Assembly: GCA_000969725.1 (NCBI GenBank)
Contig: JXSR01S009928.1
DNA length: 33,133 nucleotides
From: Ophiothrix spiculata
Taxonomy: Eukaryota > Echinodermata > Ophiuroidea > Amphilepidida > Ophiotrichidae
Reading direction: 5' to 3' (one strand)
Shown: piece by piece, positions 1 through 10,477 of the stretch
How positions within the stretch are numbered: the stretch's first letter is position 1
Layout: the number at the start of each line of letters is the position of its first letter
Position numbers and translations under genes: made by a program
The notes under the pieces: model-generated
What the model was told of the DNA's origin: nothing
Databases searched by the model: none
The model's input: only the letters and a program-made list of their open reading frames with translations

Positions 1-1159
1 ACATGCCGAAAGATCAGAAAACATCCAAAAATAACCATATAGAAACCACAAGTGATTGTTAGAAAAACCAAAAATCCTTTAATCCTTGTTCAGGAAGTTC
101 AACTAGTAATGCTTCTTCAAGGAAACTTGTAAACTTCATTTTCATGTCCTGGAAATTATGTGGAAGTCAAACCACATCAATGCATCTCAAGCTAGCTCAA
201 AGATTTATCAATTTAGATAAGCCTATCATCAGCATACCATTCAAAACAAAAACAAACACTTTTCCAAACCAGAAACATTCCTTTAGGCTTTTCAGAAGAA
301 CCAAAATAGTTGCTTCACTATTGATTGCATTTCTTAGTTATTCTGTTACATCTCAAGAACATATGGGGTGGGAAGACCCCACATACAGATACATTGTACA
401 TTGAAAATTGGGCAAGAAGGTACTTTTCTGTGAAGGAAAACTAACAAGAATGGCACACTTCAATTTGAGATAAATGGTTCACTACTACTAACCATTGCTA
501 ACAATGAGTAAAATGAAACACACTTTTGACAATGTGATCATATTCAAACTGAACATGTTCACTGCACAGTTGTTTAAATTGGGAACATGTTCACTTCTAC
601 CATGGAATTAGGAGATAACTAATTCCATGCTTCTACCAACGAGTAAAAAGCAATGTATTGTTTACAAACATTTAATTAAAACATGTTAAATCATGGATGA
701 CCATGGTCAACAATTGCCATCCATGATGTTTTTTTTCATAGGTAAATAAGAGACTTGTTTTTATCAGATAAAAGATGCCCGAATGACAGGAATGTCTGAA
801 AACAGTGACATAACTGATTATAAGAGCACCCCCAATCACCGGAAAAATAACTTATCTTTCAGCGGTGGCAATGATGTCTTGTCGTCAATCATCACAACTT
901 CCTTCAATTTCTTCAAGAACAAGACAATTGTGATAAATTGCAATAACAATCACCTTCACAAATGACATTTATTTTTGGAAAAATGCCTGGTGAAATTATG
1001 TGACTATTTATGAAATCTTGTTTTTGATATTTCATGAAATGGCACATTAGTCTACTTATTAAAAGGGATTGCCCATCATCCTGATGACTATATTTAACTT
1101 TTTCTCACACATTTTTGGTGTTATAGGAAGTGATGATTATACAAACTTGAATTTTGTGT
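1..1159. other. AT-rich non-coding stretch, no gene seen
   Basis: The short ORFs here resemble no protein family, and I see no splice-bounded exon. It contains one perfect hairpin (601-629, listed separately). A looser inverted pair sits at 691-700 and 719-728, and the 10-mer GAACATGTTC occurs twice between 550 and 595. It is probably the downstream intron or flank of the GTPase gene. Confidence 0.5.
601..629. repeat. Perfect 11-bp inverted repeat with 7-nt loop
   Basis: CATGGAATTAG at 601-611 is followed after GAGATAA by its exact reverse complement at 619-629. It could be a transcript hairpin or a remnant of a small foldback. No further context supports a function. Confidence 0.6.
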
Positions 1160-1420
1160 CTTCATAAACGGAGAAATGTTGAAACAGTATTACTGGTTAT
1201 CGGTAACCATAGACTCACCAGGTATACACTGTATGCAGCGCCCAATGAAGGAGCATTCGCACAGGGGACCCACGGCTTTACGTGACTGTCCGACCATGGA
1301 GAAGTAGAGTAAAGTTTCTTGCCCAAGGAAACAAGGAGACGAAAACCGCCCGGCCCAGGGCTCGAACCCACAATCTCTGTATTACGAGACCTATGCTCTA
1401 ACCACTCGGCAACGCTCCCC
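1160..1420 (-). mobile_element. tRNA-derived SINE (minus orientation)
   Basis: Read on the minus strand, the element starts GGGGAGCGTTGCCGAGTGG at about 1420. It shows a pol III A box (positions 1401-1412, TTGCCGAGTGGT) and a perfect B box (1359-1368, GGTTCGAGCC) at the usual tRNA spacing. A non-tRNA body follows (CCTTGGGCAAGAAACTTTAC and onwards). The head folds like a tRNA but has no proper acceptor closure, and the sequence runs on as a SINE body, so this is a retroposon and not a functional tRNA gene. The 3' limit near 1160 is approximate. Confidence 0.75.
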
Positions 1421-1559
1421 TCTAAATTCCTATTGGCTGCAGAGTGACACTGGTGTGCTGATTCAGCATTCCAAATTCAATCTCACAGACATAGCTATAG
1501 TTCTATTTAAGGAAACTGTCTTAAAACTGATTTCTGAACACAAATTTTCGAAAGTCATT

Positions 1560-1642
1560 GGCAATCCCTATCTTTGTTGTTTTGTTTTATATTAACTATA
1601 CCTATTTGTTTGGTGAACGTTAATAAATTCTGATTCTGATTC
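1560..1642 (+). mobile_element. Possible LINE or SINE 3' tail ending in an ATTCTG microrepeat
   Basis: The stretch ends with AATAAATTCTGATTCTGATTC, three tandem copies of a short ATTCTG-like unit after an AATAAA-type signal. CR1-like retroelements often end in such short direct repeats and no poly(A). No ORF of the element is left, so it would be a 5'-truncated copy. Confidence 0.35.
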
Positions 1643-3897
1643 CTATAATTTATTTTTGCATCTAACCATGATCTAATTGACTCTTGACATCAAGGCTCCT
1701 TGCTTGGACAGGAAACCTACACTGCATCTGTTGAGTTGATAACAGATAATATTGGATCATTCAACCTTCATCTTTATCAGATGATAGTTATTGCATGTAG
1801 TACAAACCTGGGTGAAACTATTTCTGGCAACAAAAAGTTTCACATTTTCTTTAACTTAAAAAGAATATTTCTTTTGCCTTTTAAAGTGTACGTCCCCCAC
1901 GGCTCAACCAGAAGTGGTACATTTATAATTATTAAATTGAAGACCATATTTTTCTGATTAAAAACCCCAATTTTCACCTCCGTAATCATTATAGTTTTGG
2001 AGATATGGCACAAAATACCTATTTTCCATTTCTTTAAATATGTATTTACATAACAGCCTCATCCCCAGTGTTACATACTTTCTTTTGCCTCTGGGAGTAA
2101 ACAAAAAGCATCCTAATGGTTAAATCTCACAAAATGCATTTCAGGGATCAAGGTTAATTATACATGTGTTGAAATAGGAATCTAAACCTTTAAGGCTTTA
2201 TCAGACATCACCGTATAGAGCAAAACGTACGAATAACGTACAAAAGTTTCACATATTGAACGTGTGCTAAACCAAAGATTCTCTAATCCATGCCTAAACA
2301 CAGTCCTCACAGACCATGTTGCTGAGAGAAAAAAGTACACGTTCCCTCGTTTTTCCAAAGAGCCCCAAGGGAATCAGTGATAACAAGTCCATTTATTAAT
2401 AATATGGATGGCATTTGTCAATTAGTCTTAACACCTAGCTTGATTACACAAAATGTGGAAAATAAGTGTTTTGTAGCAAACTGATGATATTATGCATATA
2501 AAATAATGAAACAAAATTTCAAATCATGCTTTATACACTTTTTACCTCATGTGTGCACTTTAAATTAATGAAAATGGAACTAAATGTGAGCCTTGGCAAG
2601 GACAGCAACACATTGCTACAAATTGATGATATCACACATTTTTAAAAGGCATTAAAATACTAGTCCTCTAATTTTATAAATGTACATTTTCAGAACTTGC
2701 AATACTAAGGTCTCATACTTTTAAAACAAATATGCGAATATAATAAAACACTTTTCTGCTAATGAAGTGTCCTGTATTTTAGGGAAAAACAGACATTTTG
2801 AGTTGTACGAATTTAGAAAAAATATGTGGTATGCTTCCCCTTTTTTCTTTTTTGAGGAGGGGGGGGGATGTACATGTAAGTTACTCGAAAAATGGGAATT
2901 CATATTATAGTGTTTTTTGCACACTTTTTTCATTTCACCCAATTTGTCAAATGTTTTTTGATGATTACAACCGCAGAAAAAAGGCTCACCTTGTAGGGTT
3001 AGACTCCACACAGATTTTTATGTGGAGTACGCGAGACAAACTTGTTTGAAAAAAAAAGCATTACTAACAGGATTGAAAGATGTACTGCACAATAATTTAC
3101 TTCTTTTCTGGAAATTACTTGTGTACATCTATTCTCGCCTCATTCAAGAATTTTTGCACATTTTCATTCCATGTTTCTATGATGTCAAATGATGGCAGGT
3201 CCTTTCAACTTGTAAACATCATTAATGCACTAATCATCATGTTTCAAATGAGTCATGTGATAAACAAAAATCACAGCTAGAATTAAGGCAGTAGATCAAG
3301 TGTGTTCCAATGGACCCACCCATTCCGGCTCCTGGTTTGATGATGACACTGAGAAAATATTTCATAGTTTATTCCAACAGCAGATATGCATGACAGGATC
3401 TCATCCTGCTTAAGGGAGTGTTGTCATGTGACCAAAACTTAATCAGGCACTGATGATCATAAAGCCAAAAAAAAAAAAAAAAAGAATTTTGTCTCAGGTT
3501 CTTTTGGCCCAAACCCCCAAATGCTACCAAGAATGCATGCATATTATGAATCTGCAATAAATCAATTTTGCCAAATTAGGACCTTTGCATGTATTTTCAT
3601 GTGAAGCACAAAATGAAGTTTGCTGACTTTACGGCTGTAAGGAGCTGGAATTTTAAAAGGCACAAATATATGAATGACAAAATTCCTCTCAAAGTTGAAA
3701 TGAGGTGTCTGGGACCAATTTCTTAAAGAAGCATTGGCCTTATAGTTCTGCTTTCCAATGAGACAGATGTACATGCATTGGGCCTTATTAGATGACTGTA
3801 GTTTTAAACCATCATAGAGATATCTCTACATTTGTACTATTTTCTTTACATGAAGATACAGGATAGAAGCAAATCTACAGAATATCAAAAAAGTTAC
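1643..3897. other. AT-rich non-coding stretch, no gene seen
   Basis: Several ORFs under 100 codons occur here with no family resemblance and low-complexity composition. There is a G run at 2861-2868 and an A run at 3468-3483. No paired terminal repeats or splice-bounded coding segment were recognised. Confidence 0.45.
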
Positions 3898-4172
3898 CTT
3901 AGGCCAAAGAAAAAAAGAACTCTGTCTCAGCTTCCCGCGCGCAGTAGGTTTTCGAATTTTACCGCATTTCTTTTTTTTAGGTTTTCAGGAGATTTTAGTT
4001 TTTTTTATTTTTTTCTTACATCGAGAGAAAAGAAAAAGAAAAAATTCGGCCGCAAAGCGCCCGAAAAAAAAATAGTGACCTAAAAACATAATAAAAAAAA
4101 AAAAAATCGCGTGCGCATAGCCTTTTTTGACTAAAGGAAGCTAAGACAGAGTTCTTTTTTTTTTGGTCTTAG
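3898..4172. mobile_element. Foldback MITE with TIRs about 35 bp long (CTTAGGCCAAAG / GGTCTTAG)
   Basis: The left end reads CTTAGGCCAAAGAAAAAAAG and then AACTCTGTCTCAGCTTCC. The right end, reverse-complemented, reads CTAAGACCAAAAAAAAAAG and then AACTCTGTCTTAGCTTCC. The ends are long imperfect inverted repeats with A/T runs and CpG-rich shoulders (CCGCGCGC at the left, CGCGTGCGC at the right). The interior is poly-T/poly-A rich and encodes no transposase. It resembles the element at 29146-29443. Confidence 0.75.
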
Positions 4173-4216
4173 AGTAGTCAAAAAAAGACTGAACAACTTC
4201 AAACTTCTTTATGACT

Positions 4217-4612
4217 TAGGCCGGGGTCAGACGAACGACGAGGTCGCATTTACTACAATACATTTTGCTCTCATAATACGTCTGACCCGTATTTATTACA
4301 ATAGGGTCGTCGTCGCATTAAAAAAAATGAACGACGACAATTTCCATCGTTGAGATAGATTTATTGTAATAAAGTTGAAAGTAATGCGGTAAAAACCCTG
4401 TGTGACCCCACCTCGTAATTAATTACGACATTGCATTACTATAGCTTGTATGCTGAAAATGATGTGCTAATCCCATCTCGTAATTAATTACGACATAGTA
4501 TTTATTGTAGTAAATGCGAGGTTGTAGTACGTGTGACCGCATGTCGTAATTAATTACGACAATAAATTTATTGTAATAAATGCAATGTCGTCGTTCGTCT
4601 GACCCTGGCCTA
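4217..4612. mobile_element. MITE about 392 bp long with TIRs of over 20 bp and TA flanks
   Basis: The left end (GGCCGGGGTCAGACGAACGA from 4219) and the reverse complement of the right end (GGCCAGGGTCAGACGAACGA) match at 19 of 20 positions. Both continue into CGA(G/C)..GCATTTA(C/T)TACAATA. TA dinucleotides flank both sides (4217-4218 and 4611-4612), as for Tc1/mariner-like or similar TA-target elements. No transposase ORF is present, so it is non-autonomous. Inside are three copies of a 16-bp palindrome (see the next entry). Confidence 0.82.
4413..4559. repeat. Three evenly spaced copies of the palindrome TCGTAATTAATTACGA
   Basis: The 16-bp perfect palindrome TCGTAATTAATTACGA occurs at 4413-4428, 4478-4493 and 4544-4559, with periods of 65 and 66 bp. 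Each is followed by CA(T/A) and an AT-rich spacer, and two are preceded by GTGTGACC(C/G)CA. The copies look like degenerate tandem units about 65 bp long in which only the palindrome has stayed identical. They might be subterminal binding sites for a transposase, which is inference. Confidence 0.8.
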
Positions 4613-7224
4613 AAATAAAAGCAAACACAATATAGGCCTATTTGCTCACATGTTTGTCCTCATTTTTCAGTTATCCCACTCAGAGACTTGAACATGCAGA
4701 AAATATTACATTTCATGAACTTGAGACAATATAAAAACAAAGAAACTAATGGACATGTTATGTCAGCAGGCTCTTGTCTTAAAGAGTCTAGCCATAATTT
4801 CATGTGGTCTGATACAAATGTGAAGTAGAGGGGTGAGCCTGTACATATCGCTCTTGATTGATGAAACTGGGCAAAACCCCACTCTACCACTATAATTTTG
4901 ATATGGGGGAGGGGTGTCCACATTCCAGCATCCATTTGACATGGCCCAATGGCATAATGTGAGTTAATATCTTGCTACTACATACAATGGGGAAGGGAAA
5001 TAAAAATTGAAAATGTGAGTCTTTAGAACTGAAGTAAGCTTGAAACATTGAAATATGAGAGGTGGAAGAGGTTCCTCAAGAAGTGGATGCCTTCAATATT
5101 TTGTGAGTATGATCATCCTAGGGTGTTCACTCTGGGATTCATCGTTTGACGGATGTAAACTCGTAACTTTTGCAACCCATTTTGTAAGGGATGTTCAGAA
5201 TTCTAGAAAAAGCAAATTGTATAACAATTTGATACACAATGTATGGATGATTTTTTAAATGAAAAAGCACGCAAGTAAAAACTTGGCAAAATTGGAAAAA
5301 AACAAACCACGGAATCATGGCTTGTCTCTTGAAATACCAGACTAATAGGAACTCTTGGAATCCCTATCATGGTTCTTGGGAGGGGTCGCATATGGTCTAG
5401 CATTGCATACATTGCTGTGTCAGTAGTAATGGTCTTATCAAAAATAGTTTGTCACTCAGTAGGAGATGAGACCAGTGATTAAAGTAACTATTATCACATA
5501 GTTATGAAACATGAAACTATTTGATTATAATTATGTTACTAAAACTTGAGATGGACAAGAGTGTTCCAGTATTTAAGGTGAAAGTGTCTCCTTTTGTAGT
5601 TTTCAAGCAGCTGATTAAGTTTGATACCTGACCTTCTTGTCATCAAAAGCTACAAATTGAAAACCATCAAACCCATACAATTTCCTGTAAATTGTATGAT
5701 TTTATGGGTGAAACTGCAAAATTAATATCAGAAATCAGAAAATTCCACTGAATCAAAATAAAGACCTTGATATAGCTCTTACAGGCTTGAACCAAGTTTT
5801 TGTGCCAATGGGAAAAGGGTATCTCCAATTACCTACTGGTTTTCTAAAAATGCAAAATTCGTTTTGTTTTAAATTGTTTTGGCAACTTTGTTCTTCCTGG
5901 GTTGAGGGGACAATTTCATGATGTGGATATATCAATCCCTGTGGCTATTTAAGTCAATTTTTTCCTTGATCAGCTTTTTATTTTCTTATTCAATGTTTTG
6001 CCCATTCCACTTCCCTATGGTGCCCCTCCCACTCCTGTTCAATAAATTTTTTGATTATCCCACTGATGCCGCCAGGGCCTTATATTCAAAGCAATCAAAG
6101 CCGCCCAACTCTGCTTTGCTTATTTTTATGAATTAACCAAATTTATTGCATGCCCAATGGGTTCTTAGTATTTCAAATACAATATACCCATAGTAAATAA
6201 TAACATGTTTTTAATTTCAAGTTCACTAACAATTAGCAGTGTGACAATTAATATCAGAAAAGGGCGTTATTCCATGAAATAATAACCCAACCGGCTAAAT
6301 GCCTGCTATGAACAGTGTGAATAATTCATCAATAAAATTTTACGCACATCACACGCCTCATCAACGCAGGATATTTTGTGAGAATTCCAGAGCTAAGAGG
6401 GAATTAACAGTTTATGTCATGATTAAAACAATTTTCTTTTTTTGATAGTGGGCAATGGCCTATTAATAATTGTTTTATGATCCATATTTTAATTGGCATA
6501 AACAATAGAAATCTTCATCAAGTACATTTTGATAAAAAATAATTCTGGGAGAAAGTCAAGGACATTTATTGCCAAAATAAGTAAGCATGTTTTAATTGGA
6601 TTTGCAAATATATTTTTTTTCTTTTAGAATTTGCCAAATTATATTCCATTAAAAGCTAGTTTTGATTTATGGTGTTTAGCCTTTAGGTAAAAACAGTTTC
6701 TTTCAACATGCAATACTTTTCATCACAGTATTATTAGTGGGAAAGTTCCTCATTTTTTATCATTTCCCCTGTTTTTCTCAATTTTCCAAATTTTGGCTGT
6801 CATGATTAAATTGGCTCGAGGCACATTTCTATTGGCATCCAAATCTTTATAAATGTGAACTGTGACAAATCCTGCTGATGGAGGTCATTAGGGAAACAAC
6901 TTCAAGATGGAACATACAGGCCTGTAGCCTGGATTTTTCTTAGGAGAGTGCCTGCAGACAGGGGTGGTGGATTGTAAAAATGGATCAAAGTAGGACCTAA
7001 ACCACTTTCCCTTCAAGAAAAATGCCATTTTTTGCCACTTTGTAGCCACTTTATTTTCAGTGCCTTTTCCTATACCTACTCAGTGTCCAACCATGTTTAG
7101 CCACAGACCTCTCTGCATTGGGGCACAGGGATGGGAGATCAGAGAATGCTACTAGTTCTACCATTTTGTAGCAAAAGTGGACCTTTTTGGTAAATTTTGT
7201 CCATTTAGGTGTGGATTCCCTCTC
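4613..7224. other. AT-rich non-coding stretch, no gene seen
   Basis: No coding segment with splice signals or family resemblance was found. Around 6921-6945 there is CCTGTAGCCTGGATTTTT, which recurs as CCTGTAGCCAGGATTTTT at 29517-29534, so part of 6920-7220 is probably an eroded dispersed repeat. Confidence 0.45.
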
Positions 7225-7556
7225 CAGGGTTAGTACATTTTTTCACTTACAAAATTCAAGGACTTTCAAGGACTTTTCCAATAATAATTCAAGGACTTTG
7301 TCTCTTATCAGCCGCATCCGGCGGAATATGTGTCAACAAATAAAATAAATTTGTTTTCGCTCATTTTTGAATAAGAGCGAATAAAAATAATTGCATGGTA
7401 AATTCTTTTGACAGATTAATTTTTAACATTTCTGACATTCAAAAATTCCAGGACTTTCAAGGACTTTTTTTGATAAAGTAAGTTTTTCAAGGACTTTCAA
7501 GGCCTTGAAATTGCAAAATAAAATTTAAGGACTTTCAAGGATCCGTACTAACCCTG
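7225..7556. mobile_element. Non-autonomous TIR element with an internal CAAGGACTTT array
   Basis: The element begins CAGGGTTAGTAC (7225-7236) and ends GTACTAACCCTG (7545-7556), a perfect 12-bp terminal inverted repeat. It is flanked by CTCTC on both sides, a possible 5-bp target duplication. The interior has about nine copies of (C)AAGGACTTT in direct orientation, clustered at both ends. CAGGG-type ends and this AAGGACTTT architecture are known from non-autonomous hAT-like elements in many animals. No transposase ORF is present. Confidence 0.78.
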
Positions 7557-8759
7557 CTCTCTGGCTAGGGGATTGGGTACATACATGGTCTGGTTTTATT
7601 TTTGTCAGTACAGTTGTCCAACTGACATGTGTCATTTGTGCAAAATGGAGTGAGCAAAATTAATTTAGAAATCATCCTGAGCAACTTGATTTCATCACCA
7701 TGACTGTCTGTATTTCAACATCACTCTTCACCAGTTAAGGTTATTCCATAATACATGGTGCCAAGTTATTTTGTGCCAAATAATCTACAATCTTTGAAAA
7801 AATGTGTTGGGACACTTGTGTATATTTGACAGTAATAATTCACATTTATAAGAACTGTGATTTTAACACATTATTTTTTTTAACAATCTTCAAGTTGCAG
7901 TTTGAACCCTTCTGCCAGGATATTTTCTGAGTAGAACAAACAAAAACACTCAAACTAGGGCAGGTACAGAACATTTCACTGTTTTTCTCCTTCAACAAAA
8001 ATATGATTTGCTTCACCATTGCTTTTCAACTAGCAGCGACTAGTATTGATTTGGTGCTTTGATGTCTCTCGAAAAACAAAGACATGTATATTATCATGAT
8101 TATATTAGAAATTATCATTGCATAGGGTCACCTTCAGAACCTGCGGAACTCAGGTGGTTATACCTGGGCACATATATCAGTTCACCCCACCCTACAATTG
8201 TTCTCATTTATATGTGGTGCATTGTATGACCTATCTAGTTGAGAACTATTGAAAAATATTTTATAGAAAAAAACAACATTCTGAGCTTTTCTGAACATGT
8301 TGTTTTATACTAAATTGTCTTTTTAAAATTAAGGTATTTGTTGTTAAAACTTCACATACAAGGAGCTTTATTAACTACCGGTACTTTCATTTAAAATTAA
8401 GAAAATATTTTATTCACAATTGAGTTGATTCAGATTTGTAAACAGAATTAACTTCCATCATTCAATTGCACAAGTTTTGAAAATGTACAAAGTGGTACTC
8501 ATTCGTGGGAAACACTTTTGCTGCTTCAGGGAAGCTGTACTTTGAACTCAAAAACAACCTTTTCTCATCAAAATCCCATTGAACTTGCACTAAGTTTGCA
8601 AATGCTCTTGGGATTCAATGCCAAAATATGTAAACACATCAGGAATGATTACAGCAAAACCCTATGAGAAAATCAGGGATAACACCCAGGATAACTCTTT
8701 CTAAAAAAAAAGAAGCTTTTTTATGGATTCAACCTGCCAGCCGTTCCCCTCCATTCCTA
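7557..8759. other. AT-rich non-coding stretch, no gene seen
   Basis: There is no ORF with family resemblance, no paired inverted repeats and no SINE boxes. Position in the gene suggests intron or downstream flank of the GTPase. Confidence 0.45.
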
Positions 8760-8767
8760 CTAATTAC

Positions 8768-9215
8768 TAAGGTTTCTGTCGACAGCCCTTATGTCGAAAT
8801 AAAGCGTATCTCGACATGTCGATTTTAAATCTCATTTGTCGACAAAACTGGAGAAGTAAAATTCCACAACAAAGTGCTGATGAGATTAAACAAGTGCCAA
8901 AGTGTTGCATAAATAATTTAATACTTATTAGTTGTTCGTTATTTACAACCGTTTTTAAAGTTATTACGATGGTTCAAAACAAAAAAGTTACAAAATATCA
9001 ACTTTATATCATCCATATTTTCGTACGCACAAAGAACAAGAACATTAGTATGTTATATTGTGTTATAGGTAAGTTATAAACGTGTTATTGAGCTTATACA
9101 AGCAATTTAATTTTCCCACAGAACCAAACTCTTTGATATGTCGATATTATGTCGATGTCGACAACAAATTATTGCGACATGTCCACATGAAAAAACAGTC
9201 TCGACAGAAACCTTA
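8768..9215. mobile_element. hAT-like MITE with 8-bp target duplication, next to the GTPase splice donor
   Basis: Both ends read TAAGGTTTCTGTCGA (15-bp perfect terminal inverted repeat). The element is flanked by CTAATTAC on both sides (8760-8767 and 9216-9223), an 8-bp target duplication as made by hAT transposases, and TAAGG fits the hAT terminal pattern YARNG. The direct match can be stretched to about 10-12 bp, so a Mutator-like assignment is possible. The ends are packed with TGTCGA/TCGACA motifs. The interior ORF of 87 codons is AT-rich and resembles nothing. The intact duplication suggests a fairly recent insertion, 27 bp from the exon. Confidence 0.85.
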
Positions 9216-9242
9216 CTAATTACTACATGTGTTGAGGCTTAC

Positions 9243-9352
9243 CTTTTCTGTTACATTGGATACAGATTCTGGTAAACCGATATCGAAACAAATGACCACG
9301 GCACTGATGTCTGCATACGCTAATGGCCTCACACTTGCATACTCCGCTTTAC
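9243..9352 (-). CDS. Internal exon of the same Rnd-like Rho GTPase: switch II, RPL and CFDI
   Basis: This 110-nt minus-strand exon, joined in phase to the exon at 32723-32810, completes a Gly codon and then encodes 36 more residues without a stop. They include EYASVRPLAYAD (switch II), AVVICFDI (beta4) and GLPESVSNVTEK (helix alpha3). The pattern RPL-x-Y-x-D-x-x-AVxICFDI-xxPES matches the Rnd/Rho core. The acceptor is excellent: a long pyrimidine tract ending CTTTCTTGCAG at 9353-9363. The donor is AAAAG followed by GTAAGC, with GT at 9241-9242. The exon ends in phase 0, directly before the Trp that normally follows this Lys in Rho proteins. The residue equivalent to Ras Gln61 is Lys, and the next residue is Ala instead of Glu, so GTP hydrolysis is probably impaired. 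Transposons crowd both sides. Following exon(s) with the (N/T)KxD and SA motifs were not found to the left. Confidence 0.88.
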
Positions 9353-9435
9353 CTGCAAGAAAGAAAAACAAAGAGAAAAAAGTTAATTTGACATTGACAT
9401 TTGAAAGAAAGAGCTTTTTCAGTAGAACACTTTAT

Positions 9436-9597
9436 AGCTTGGTCATAATAATCGTACGAACAGGTTACGAGCAGTGTTTAGTCAATCTAATAGGACCACG
9501 CGATGCCCTCGCTGCTCGCTTTACTCACTGCTTGTGGTCCTTTTAAACGGACTAAACACTGCTCGTAAGCTTTTCGTACGATTATTGTGACCAAGCT
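9436..9597. repeat. Foldback hairpin: two 64-bp arms, 34-nt loop
   Basis: The left arm (9436-9499, AGCTTGGTCATAATAATCGT and onwards) is complementary to the right arm (9534-9597) with few mismatches. Both arms include ATAATCGTACGAA, TTACGAGCAGTGTTTAGTC and AGGACCAC. The loop is GC-rich. It is probably a very small foldback transposon. It lies 83 bp upstream of the acceptor of the GTPase switch II exon in transcript sense. Confidence 0.8.
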
Positions 9598-9743
9598 CTT
9601 AGTTGGTGCAATATCAAAATTAAAGAGTCTTGACAATATTTCTTAGCACAGAAAAACAAAAACAAAGAAGAGATCAAGACACACTTTTATTTAACTTTAA
9701 TTAAAACTTCACTCAGATGTTCAAAATTTGAATTTGGTCAGAA

Positions 9744-9919
9744 CAGGGTCCGGTTTCACTAACATTTAGCGAATATCGCTAACCCCTGTTATGATAACTC
9801 CAAAAACAATCACTAAATTGTTAAAAATGCTCGCTATTTAGAGATCATTTTTGGAGTTGACGATCAAAACATGGTTAAGGTTAGCGACCTTCGCTTAATG
9901 TTACTGACATTGGCCCCTG
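9744..9919. mobile_element. Foldback MITE, 176 bp, CAGGG(T/G)CC ends
   Basis: The left arm starts CAGGGTCCGGTTTCACTAAC and the right arm, reverse-complemented, CAGGGGCCAATGTCAGTAAC. Both continue into ATT(T)AGCGAA..TCGCTAACC and, after a gap, AACTCCAAAA. The arms cover most of the element. No target duplication is obvious. There is no coding capacity. Confidence 0.75.
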
Positions 9920-10039
9920 ATACTACATACATGTATGATATACATTTTATTGAATATGCTTAACACTCAAATAAAATGTCCATATGTTTAATAATCAATG
10001 GCAAAGTAAAAGAAAACCTAAGAAAGCCTGTGATGAAGC

Positions 10040-10212
10040 TTATGTCCATTGGAGCCAAGACCTTCCTTTAATCAGTTTAAGTGCAGGAGAAGAACCTGCA
10101 GAAACAAGTATGGACTGAACATCAAATGCACATACAGCACCAGGACCGGGAATAGAACCCAGAACTCAATGGTGCAAAGTGAGGGAAGCACCGCTGCGCT
10201 AACCCACTTCCG
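10040..10212 (-). mobile_element. tRNA-derived SINE (minus), same family as 20998-21240
   Basis: On the minus strand it reads AGCGCAGCGGTGCTTCCCTC with an A box at 10191-10202. A decayed B box (10148-10160, GGGTTCTATTCCC, no longer GGTTCGA) follows, then CTGTATGTGCATTTG, TCCATACTTG and a TTTCTGCAGGTTCTTCTCC body. The same order of blocks is found in the plus-strand copy at 20998-21240. It is the more diverged copy. The boundaries are approximate. Confidence 0.7.
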
Positions 10213-10256
10213 CAAGTCATCTGGACGATTATTTTTCTGAGATTCAACATTGAATC

Positions 10257-10396
10257 ATTCCAATAAAGTTCTTGTAGTAAACTTCACGATCTTATCGGCT
10301 GCCAGTACAGTTTGAGAAAGCCTCGATCCTGTTAGGGGGTGAAACATCACTACTAAAATAGTAAGTGGATATTTACTACAAGAACTTTATTGGAAT
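10257..10396. mobile_element. 140-bp MITE with perfect 25-bp TIRs
   Basis: Positions 10257-10281 (starting ATTCCAATAAAGTTCTTGTA) are the exact reverse complement of 10372-10396. The interior is unrelated and holds no ORF. The perfect ends indicate a recent insertion or strong terminal constraint. No clear target duplication is visible. Confidence 0.85.
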
Positions 10397-10477
10397 TTGC
10401 AATGTGAAATCCTGATGAACCTTGAATCATGCCTATATGTCAATGAGTAAATGCAGAAAGCAAGCATAATTCAAATA

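Noticed and set aside
1346..1420. Functional tRNA gene on the minus strand
   Set aside because: A and B boxes are good, but there is no closing acceptor stem and the sequence continues as a SINE body.
4413..4559. CRISPR-like array (three evenly spaced identical repeats)
   Set aside because: There are only three short palindromic units, the spacers are related to each other, and the context is a eukaryotic MITE.
5120..5215. Minus-strand MGCKSYEF, resembling the GCKSDL motif of Rnd proteins
   Set aside because: The flanking residues do not fit the fold, a stop follows after eight codons, and there is no neighbouring conserved sequence.
5690..5745. Minus-strand acceptor followed by a Trp codon (possible next GTPase exon)
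   Set aside because: The following residues (NFLISDINF) do not match the Rho alpha3-beta5 region and the frame ends at a stop without a donor.
9229..9546. 105-codon plus-strand ORF
   Set aside because: It is antisense to the GTPase exon and runs into the hairpin; it has no family resemblance.
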